Positions 58,950 through 64,000 of a stretch of DNA of 64,000 nucleotides are shown in pieces. This stretch comes from Streptomyces sp. NBC_01264 (GTDB lineage Bacteria; Actinomycetota; Actinomycetes; Streptomycetales; Streptomycetaceae): assembly GCF_026340675.1 (NCBI RefSeq), contig NZ_JAPEOX010000001.1, positions 3,162,001-3,226,000 on the forward strand, read 5' to 3'. Numbering within the stretch: the first letter of the stretch is position 1; each line of letters starts with the position of its first letter. The notes beneath the pieces are model-generated. The model ran no database searches, was not told the origin of the DNA, and saw nothing but the letters and a program-made list of their open reading frames with translations. The position numbers and the translations under genes were made by a program.

Positions 58950-59699
58950 ATGGGGTCTGAGTCGGGCCGCGTCAAACGCGGCGAGCAGAGCAGGATTTCC
59001 CAGTGGCTGCGCCGCAAGCCGAAACCCGACGCCGAGGACCCCGCACGGGAACGCGAAGCCCTGCTGCTGGCCGTGGCCGCCGCGGGTCTGCCCATCTCGC
59101 CCGCCGCGCATCCGGCCGGCTACCGGTGTTCGTGCGACCGGATCGGCTGTCCGACGCCCGCACGGCACCCCATCTCCTTCGCCTGGCAGACGCAGTCCAC
59201 GACGGACCGCGCGCAGGTCGAACGCTGGGCCCGCAACCAGCCCGCGGCCAACTTCATCACCGCGACGGGCATGGTCCACGACGTACTGGACGTCCCGCTG
59301 GAAGCCGGCCACAGCGCCCTGGAACGCCTGCTGGCCGCCGGCGTCGAGGTCGGCCCGGTCGCCGAGTCCGGCGGTACGGGCGACCAGGCCCGGATGCTCT
59401 TCTTCACCGCGACCCGGGGCACGCCCGAGGACGAGGACGAGTGGTGGCCCTGCGAACTGGACTGCCACCCCGAGACGATGGACGAGCACCCCGGACTGCG
59501 CTGGCACTGCCGGGGCAGCTACGTCCTGGTACCGCCGGCCGCACTGCCGGGGGACTTCGCGGTGACCTGGCTCCGCGGCATGGAGCATCCGCTCGTCGAT
59601 CCGCTGACCCTGCTGGAAACCCTCACGGACGCGTGCGCCACCTACGCGGGCGCGTCGGACCAGACCCCCGCCACGGTCGCCTGGCCCCTGGGCCGCTGA
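58950..59699 (+). CDS. Primase-polymerase (prim-pol) domain protein, probably degenerate
   Basis: 249 residues, annotated in relatives as a bifunctional DNA primase/polymerase N-terminal domain. It shows the Zn-like region YRCSCDRIGCPTPARHPISF, TTDRAQVERWARNQPAANF and the strand with the catalytic pair, here HDVLDVPLEAG. Active prim-pols have D-h-D at this point; the second Asp is replaced by Pro, so the polymerase site looks inactive. The C-terminal LDCHPETMDEHPGLRWHCRG region is rich in His and Cys. No helicase domain or replication gene is nearby. Role unknown. Confidence 0.78.
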   Translation: MGSESGRVKRGEQSRISQWLRRKPKPDAEDPAREREALLLAVAAAGLPISPAAHPAGYRCSCDRIGCPTPARHPISFAWQTQSTTDRAQVERWARNQPAANFITATGMVHDVLDVPLEAGHSALERLLAAGVEVGPVAESGGTGDQARMLFFTATRGTPEDEDEWWPCELDCHPETMDEHPGLRWHCRGSYVLVPPAALPGDFAVTWLRGMEHPLVDPLTLLETLTDACATYAGASDQTPATVAWPLGR

Positions 59700-59709
59700 C
59701 GGCCTAGGC

Positions 59710-60729
59710 CTAGGAGCCGGAGCTCCGCACCGAAGACCGCGGCACGGAAGCGGGGCCCGCCGGGTCGGCGCCCTCGCGCACGCCGGGCCCGCCGCCCCGG
59801 CGGAGGCTGAGCAGGGTCCCCAGTCCGGTCGCCGCCAGGATCAGCGTGGCCGCGCCCAGCGTCGGCCCGTCCGGGGAGGTCAGCGGCCGACCGCGCAGCG
59901 CCTGCCAGACCAGCAGGGCCAGTACCGCCGCGTACGCCGAGCCGGCCACCCCCACCAGGCGCAGCCGTGCCCGCTCCTCGCGCAGTACGGGCAACCGCAC
60001 CGCGAGGACGGCCAGCAGCAGGACGAACAGCGGCAGCAGCTGGAGCGCGTGCATCCCCACGAAGTGCGGGATGCACAGGTCGCCGCCGGTGGTGGACCAG
60101 CCGGTGAGCGGCATGCCGGGCCCGCCGTCGGGCACTCCCACGGCGTGCCCGCCCACGATCGGGGCGTCGTCGTCGCCGGCCGCGAGCTGCTCGGCCGTCG
60201 GCTGGGTCATCAGGAAGCCGAGCCCCGCACCGGCCAGCGCCAGGGCCGCGGCGATCCGGATCGACCAGGTGGTGGCCCGGTCGCCGATCCGGGCCCGGAA
60301 CAGCAGGACGGCGATCACCAGCGCACCCAGCCACAGCGACACGATGGTCCCGGCCATGACGTCGTACAGCCGCGCGTCGAAGGGAGTGGCGTGGTTGAAG
60401 TGGCTCTGCCGGCCGCGGAACACCTGCGCGGTGATGAGCACCATCTCCACGGCGCCGGCCACCGCCACCACCGTGCCCGCCCACCACGCGGGCCGGGCGA
60501 GCCGGGGCCGGGCCCGTGCGAGCAGGGAGATCATCCAGGCCAGGCTCAGCGCGTAGGCGAGGATCGAGGCGGCGAACTTGAAGGGCTTGGCCCAGATCGG
60601 GGCGCCCACCAGGATCCGGTCGTCGACGAGGATTCCGACGGCGGAGCCGGCCGTCCATAACGCCATGAGGCCGGCGAGCACCACCAGTGGACGGTGCCAG
60701 GTACGCGGGAAAGCCAACGGTAACGACAT
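59710..60729 (-). CDS. Hypothetical multi-pass membrane protein
   Basis: 339 residues with about nine predicted membrane helices (for instance PLVVLAGLMALWTAGSAVGI, WWAGTVVAVAGAVEMVLITA, LLPLFVLLLAVLAVRLPVLR). The middle extracytoplasmic loop GGHAVGVPDGGPGMPLTGWS contains GDLCIPHFVGMHALQ. I do not recognise a family beyond hypothetical. Start ATG 60729. It faces the MerR gene across a dyad-rich gap and could be the gene the MerR protein controls. Confidence 0.8.
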   Translation of the reverse strand: MSLPLAFPRTWHRPLVVLAGLMALWTAGSAVGILVDDRILVGAPIWAKPFKFAASILAYALSLAWMISLLARARPRLARPAWWAGTVVAVAGAVEMVLITAQVFRGRQSHFNHATPFDARLYDVMAGTIVSLWLGALVIAVLLFRARIGDRATTWSIRIAAALALAGAGLGFLMTQPTAEQLAAGDDDAPIVGGHAVGVPDGGPGMPLTGWSTTGGDLCIPHFVGMHALQLLPLFVLLLAVLAVRLPVLREERARLRLVGVAGSAYAAVLALLVWQALRGRPLTSPDGPTLGAATLILAATGLGTLLSLRRGGGPGVREGADPAGPASVPRSSVRSSGS

Positions 60730-60757
60730 CTCTCTACCCCCAGACAGAAGACCAAAT

Positions 60758-60796
60758 GGATAGTGACACTTACCGCTATCCAGTAGTGCCACTATC
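60758..60796. promoter_or_regulatory. Dyads in the MerR/membrane-protein divergent promoter
   Basis: GGATAG (60758-60763) mirrors CTATCC (60776-60781), and GATAGTG (60759-60765) mirrors CACTATC (60790-60796). Such nested dyads in a 124-nt divergent gap are likely MerR operators. Confidence 0.5.
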
Positions 60797-60853
60797 TATG
60801 ATGGGCACGGCACACGCAAGGGCCCCAGGAACCAGGGACGGACGGAAGCGACC

Positions 60854-61492
60854 ATGCGCATCGGAGAGCTGAGCGCGCGGACCGGGGTACCGGTACCGAC
60901 GATCAAGTACTACGTACGGGAGGGCCTGCTCCCGGCCGGCCTGCTCAGCAGCCCGAACCAGGCGCACTACGACGAGACGCACGCACGCAGGCTGCGTCTG
61001 ATCCGCGGCCTCCTGGAAGTGGGGAAGCTCCCCGTGGCGGCCATCGGGGAAGTGATCCGCGCCATCGACGACAAGGAGCGGTCGGTCCACAATCTGCTCG
61101 GCCCGGTGGCGAACGCGCTGGTTCCCGAGCACGGCGGGACGGCTGACGCCGAGACCGAGCGCGCGCGGGCGAAGGTGGCCGGGATCATCGAGCGGCGCGG
61201 CTGGCAGGTGGGCGCGGACACCCGCGCGGGCGAGGCACTGGCCGCCGCGCTGGCCGCGCTGGAGCGGGCCGGTCACGGAGCCTTCGCGGAGGTGCTCGAC
61301 ACGTACGCGGAGGCGGCCGAGCTGGTCGCCGGCGCGGACCTGGCCTACACGACCCAGGTGGCGGCACGGGAGGACCTGGTCGAAACGGTCGCGGTCGGCA
61401 CGGTCCTGGGCGACGCGATGTTCGCGGCGCTGCGCAGGCTGGCCCACTGGGACGCCTCGTCCCGCACCTACGGCACCCCGCAGCAGGACTGA
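60854..61492 (+). CDS. MerR-family transcriptional regulator
   Basis: 212 residues. N-terminal MerR helix-turn-helix MRIGELSARTGVPVPTIKYY with VREGLLPAGLLSSPNQAHYD, then a coiled-coil dimerisation helix (ARRLRLIRGLLEVGKLPVAA). The C-terminal 130 residues are helical, larger than metal-binding MerR tails and without Cys, suggesting a drug or small-molecule sensor. SD not strong. Its divergent neighbour is the membrane protein at 59710. Confidence 0.9.
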   Translation: MRIGELSARTGVPVPTIKYYVREGLLPAGLLSSPNQAHYDETHARRLRLIRGLLEVGKLPVAAIGEVIRAIDDKERSVHNLLGPVANALVPEHGGTADAETERARAKVAGIIERRGWQVGADTRAGEALAAALAALERAGHGAFAEVLDTYAEAAELVAGADLAYTTQVAAREDLVETVAVGTVLGDAMFAALRRLAHWDASSRTYGTPQQD

Positions 61493-61556
61493 CCGCGCGG
61501 GGCCGGGGCCGGGCCGGACCGGCCATGCCCCGGCCCCGGCCGGGAGTCGCGCCCGG

Positions 61557-62357
61557 TCAGTGGATCTGGGTGACGACCACGTCGAGGGACCAGGACTTGC
61601 CCGGCTTCGCGGGGGCTTCGGCCTCGACCGTGAAGCCCAGGTCGCGCAGGGCCGTCACCAGTTCCGCCGGGGACGCGGGGGCCGCGCCCGCCGACAGGAG
61701 GTCGCGGACCAGCCGGCCCTTGGTGGCCTTGTTGAAGTGGCTCACCACCGACCGCTTCTCCACGCCGTCCACCATCTGCGAGTGCAGGACCCGGACCGTG
61801 GCCGTGCGCCCCGCCACCTCGCCCTTCGGCTTCCACGCGGAGGCGTACGCCGAGGACCGCAGGTCCAGGACGAGGCCGTCCCCCGCCGCCTCCGGCATCA
61901 CCGAGGCCATCGGTTCGCGCCAGAACGCGCCCAGCGCCCCCAGCCCCGGCAGCTTCACACCCATCGAGCAGCGGTAGGAGGGGATGCGGTCCCCGACCCC
62001 GACCGCTCCCCACAGGCCCGAGAAGACCAGCAGGGACTCCGCGGCCAGCGACGCCGCCGCCGGCGTGAGGGTCGACAGGCCCAGCGCGTCGTACAGGACG
62101 CCCGTGTAGATCTCCCCGGCCGGCCGGGCGACCGCCGTCAGCAGCTCCGCGTTCTTGGCGACCTCACCGCGCAGGCCCTCGCTCAGGCCCAGCACCTCGC
62201 GGGCCTTCGGCTCGTCGCCCACGCACAGCTCGACCAGCTCCTCCAGCACCGCCGCCCGCGCCGCGGCCAGCCCCGGCAGCGAGAGCGTCTCCGGCTTCAG
62301 CGGTGCGCCGGAGCCGCCGGCGGCCTTTCCTTCGGACGGCGGCAGCAGCACGAGCAC
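61557..62357 (-). CDS. yaaA: Peroxide stress protein YaaA
   Basis: 266 residues from GTG 62357 (SD AAGGAG at about 62366-62371). YaaA limits free iron and protects DNA during peroxide stress in E. coli. Signatures: VLLPPSEGK at the start, REVLGLSEGLRGEVAKN, YTGVLYDALGLSTL, VFSGLWGAVGVGDRIPSYRC and SHFNKATKGRLVRDL. A large antisense-like frame extends upstream to 63293 but is noise over the RNB gene. Iron theme matches the island earlier in the window, though not linked by position. Confidence 0.92.
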   Translation of the reverse strand: MLVLLPPSEGKAAGGSGAPLKPETLSLPGLAAARAAVLEELVELCVGDEPKAREVLGLSEGLRGEVAKNAELLTAVARPAGEIYTGVLYDALGLSTLTPAAASLAAESLLVFSGLWGAVGVGDRIPSYRCSMGVKLPGLGALGAFWREPMASVMPEAAGDGLVLDLRSSAYASAWKPKGEVAGRTATVRVLHSQMVDGVEKRSVVSHFNKATKGRLVRDLLSAGAAPASPAELVTALRDLGFTVEAEAPAKPGKSWSLDVVVTQIH

Positions 62358-62451
62358 GGTGGTTCTCCTTCGACGGGCACGGCACAGCGGTGGGGGTGCG
62401 GCCCCCGACCAGGGTAGACGGCTCACCGCGCCGCCCAAGCCCACCGGCCCC

Positions 62452-62613
62452 AGGGGGTGTCTTGCCGATCGGACCGGGCTCGCGGCGTCTGCCACGCACG
62501 CTCGCCGCGTTGTCGTCACTCGCCGACGCTCCGCGTCGACTCCCTCCTCCGCCTTGCGATCGCACGCGTCAGACACCGCTCCCTGATCCGGCCCGATCGG
62601 CAAGACACCCCCT
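62452..62613. mobile_element. MITE-like palindromic element (162 bp)
   Basis: The ends are perfect 21-bp inverted repeats: AGGGGGTGTCTTGCCGATCGG (62452-62472) here shown by position, with its complement at 62593-62613; imperfect pairing extends a few bases inward. The inside (about 120 bp) has no ORF of length and resembles a recurrent Streptomyces repeat. No clear target-site duplication: CA on the left, TA/AG on the right. It lies 95 nt upstream of yaaA and 11 nt before the RNB gene start, so it may carry promoter or terminator functions. Confidence 0.65.
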
Positions 62614-62624
62614 AGGCTCGGCTC

Positions 62625-64000
62625 ATGCCACGCCGTCACATGATCATGACCGGCGCAGACGGGGCTGCTCTGCGGGCCGCGCTGCGTGAACTGCGGACGA
62701 AGCTGGAGGTGCCGGAGGAGTTCCCGGCGCCCGTACTCGCCGAGGCCGAGCGGGCCGTACGCAGCCCCCGCCTGCCGGACTTCGACGCGACCGACATCCC
62801 CTTCTTCACGATCGATCCACCGGCCTCGCGCGATCTGGACCAGGCCATGCACCTGGCGAAGCGTCCCTCCGGCGGCTACCGGGTGCACTACGCCATCGCC
62901 GACGTCGCCGCCTACGTCACCCCCGGCGGCGCCCTCGACGCCGAGGCCCACCGCCGGGTCTCCACCCTCTACTTCCCCGACGAGAAGATCCCCCTGCACC
63001 CGGCCGTGCTCTCGGAGGGCGCCGCCAGCCTGCTCCCCGACCAGACCTGCCCGGCCCTGCTGTGGCGGCTCGACCTGGACGCCGAGGGGCGGGTGGAGAG
63101 CACCGGGGTCCGCCGCGCGCTCGTGCGCAGCCGGGCCAAACTTGACTACGACGGCGTCCAGAAGGCCATCGACGCGGGCACCGCCGAGGAGCCGCTCGCC
63201 CTGCTGAAGGACATCGGGAGGCTGCGCGAGGCCTTGGAGGCGGAGCGCGGGGGGATCTCGCTGGACGTGCCCGAGCAGGAGATCGTCGAGCACGAGGGCT
63301 CGTACAGCCTGGCCTACCGGGCTCCGCTCCCGGCCGACGGCTGGAACGCGCAGATCTCCCTGATGACCGGCATGGCCGCCGCCGATCTGATGCTCGCCGC
63401 CGGGACCGGCATCCTACGGACCCTGCCGACCGCTCCCGACGGAGCCGTCGGGCGGCTGCGCCGGACGGCGAAGGCCCTGCGGATCGACTGGCCGCACCAC
63501 GTCCCGTACGCGGAGCTCGTGCGCGGGCTCGATCCGCACCGGCCCGCCCACGCCGCCTTCCTCCAGGAGTGCACGTCCCTGCTGCGCGGAGCCGGCTACA
63601 CCGTCTTCACCGGCGGCGAGACCCCGGACCCCGTCCTGCACGCCGCGGTCGCGGCCCCGTACGCCCACTGCACCGCGCCCCTGCGCCGGCTCGTCGACCG
63701 GTACACGGGCGAGCTGTGCGTGGCGGCCGTGGCCGGGGCCGAGCCCCCCGGGTGGGCGGTGGAGGCGCTCGACGCCCTGCCGAAGGAGATGGCGGACGGG
63801 ACCCGGCTGGCGAACTCGGCGGAGCGGGAGGCCGTGGACCTGGTGGAGGCGGCGCTGCTCAAGGACCGCGTCGGCGAGACCTTCGAGGCGACGGTCATCG
63901 ACGTCAAGGACCGGGAGCCGCTGGTCGGCACGGTCCACCTGGAGGAGCCGGCGGTGATCGGCCGCGTGGAGTCCACGTCGGCGGAGCTGCCGCTGGGCGG
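62625..64000 (+). CDS. RNB-domain exoribonuclease (RNase II/R family), 3' end beyond window
   Basis: At least 458 residues; the frame is open to the window end. ATG 62625 starts MPRRHMIMTGADGAALRAAL. The RNB catalytic region is DPPASRDLDQAMHLAKRPSG (two or more Asp for Mg2+), FPDEKIPLHPAVLSEGAASL and, near residue 345-370, APYAHCTAPLRRLVDRYTGE. No N-terminal cold-shock domains are present, as in the short actinobacterial RNB proteins. It probably degrades RNA 3'-to-5'. The start lies 11 nt after a MITE-like palindrome, and no SD is seen. Confidence 0.92.
   Translation, partial: MPRRHMIMTGADGAALRAALRELRTKLEVPEEFPAPVLAEAERAVRSPRLPDFDATDIPFFTIDPPASRDLDQAMHLAKRPSGGYRVHYAIADVAAYVTPGGALDAEAHRRVSTLYFPDEKIPLHPAVLSEGAASLLPDQTCPALLWRLDLDAEGRVESTGVRRALVRSRAKLDYDGVQKAIDAGTAEEPLALLKDIGRLREALEAERGGISLDVPEQEIVEHEGSYSLAYRAPLPADGWNAQISLMTGMAAADLMLAAGTGILRTLPTAPDGAVGRLRRTAKALRIDWPHHVPYAELVRGLDPHRPAHAAFLQECTSLLRGAGYTVFTGGETPDPVLHAAVAAPYAHCTAPLRRLVDRYTGELCVAAVAGAEPPGWAVEALDALPKEMADGTRLANSAEREAVDLVEAALLKDRVGETFEATVIDVKDREPLVGTVHLEEPAVIGRVESTSAELPLG

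Noticed and set aside
1..64000. tRNA, rRNA, phage or integrative-element signatures
   Set aside because: I looked for tRNA-like cloverleaf sequence, att-type repeats and integrase/transposase genes and saw none; a tRNAscan/ISfinder run would settle it.

Overview
The window reads as an ordinary stretch of a Streptomyces chromosome. Evidence: very high GC, GTG and TTG starts, dense genes with many ATGA/GTGA overlaps, and typical actinomycete families (GlnE, GlnA2-type glutamine synthetase, BTAD-STAND regulator, SigE-family sigma factor, DUF3105/DUF305, F420 reductase, LAxTG sorting signal, DmdR1-type iron boxes). No tRNA, rRNA, CRISPR, prophage or intact insertion sequence was seen. Both edges cut a gene: an HxlR regulator on the left and an RNB-domain ribonuclease on the right.

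Layout. 1-5.2 kb: HxlR regulator divergent from an NmrA-like oxidoreductase, an ABC-F ribosome-protection gene behind a leader peptide and attenuator hairpin, a SigE-family sigma factor overlapping a single-pass membrane protein, and a hypothetical protein. 5.3-15.6 kb: glnE, two tandem PIG-L deacetylase paralogues, DUF2752 and TM2 membrane proteins, and a GlnA2-like glutamine synthetase. 15.8-23.9 kb: secreted and membrane proteins with a copper flavour (DUF3105, DUF305, DUF6153, multicopper oxidase), a CBS protein, a hydrolase and a DUF998 protein. 23.9-29.9 kb: nadE, an EEP phosphatase, panB (preceded by an 8-codon ORF) and a two-gene ABC-2 exporter. 29.9-40.9 kb: a very large BTAD-STAND regulator swollen by low-complexity sequence, an M50 protease, a TerD protein fused to a PD-(D/E)XK-like nuclease domain, an F420:NADPH oxidoreductase and map.

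41.0-52.8 kb is an iron/heme acquisition island: heme oxygenase, two HtaA heme-binding surface proteins, hmuTUV and efeOBU. Three DmdR1-like iron boxes stand at the heads of the three divergent or independent units. The likely scheme is: HtaA proteins bind heme at the cell surface, HmuTUV imports it, heme oxygenase releases the iron, and EfeOBU takes up free iron or strips it from heme. Two PhzF-family genes lie inside and beside this island.

52.9-64.0 kb: an SDR oxidoreductase, a Bcr/CflA-type exporter, an Rsm22-like methyltransferase, a dimethylargininase-like enzyme divergent from a TetR regulator, a degenerate primase-polymerase domain protein, a membrane protein divergent from a MerR regulator, YaaA, a 162-bp MITE-like palindrome and the RNB ribonuclease.

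The most interesting items are the ABC-F leader/attenuator (1133-1280), the TerD-nuclease fusion, the low-complexity insertion inside the STAND ATPase fold, the iron/heme island with its upstream ORF and sortase anchor, the MITE-like element, and the short ORF overlapping panB.
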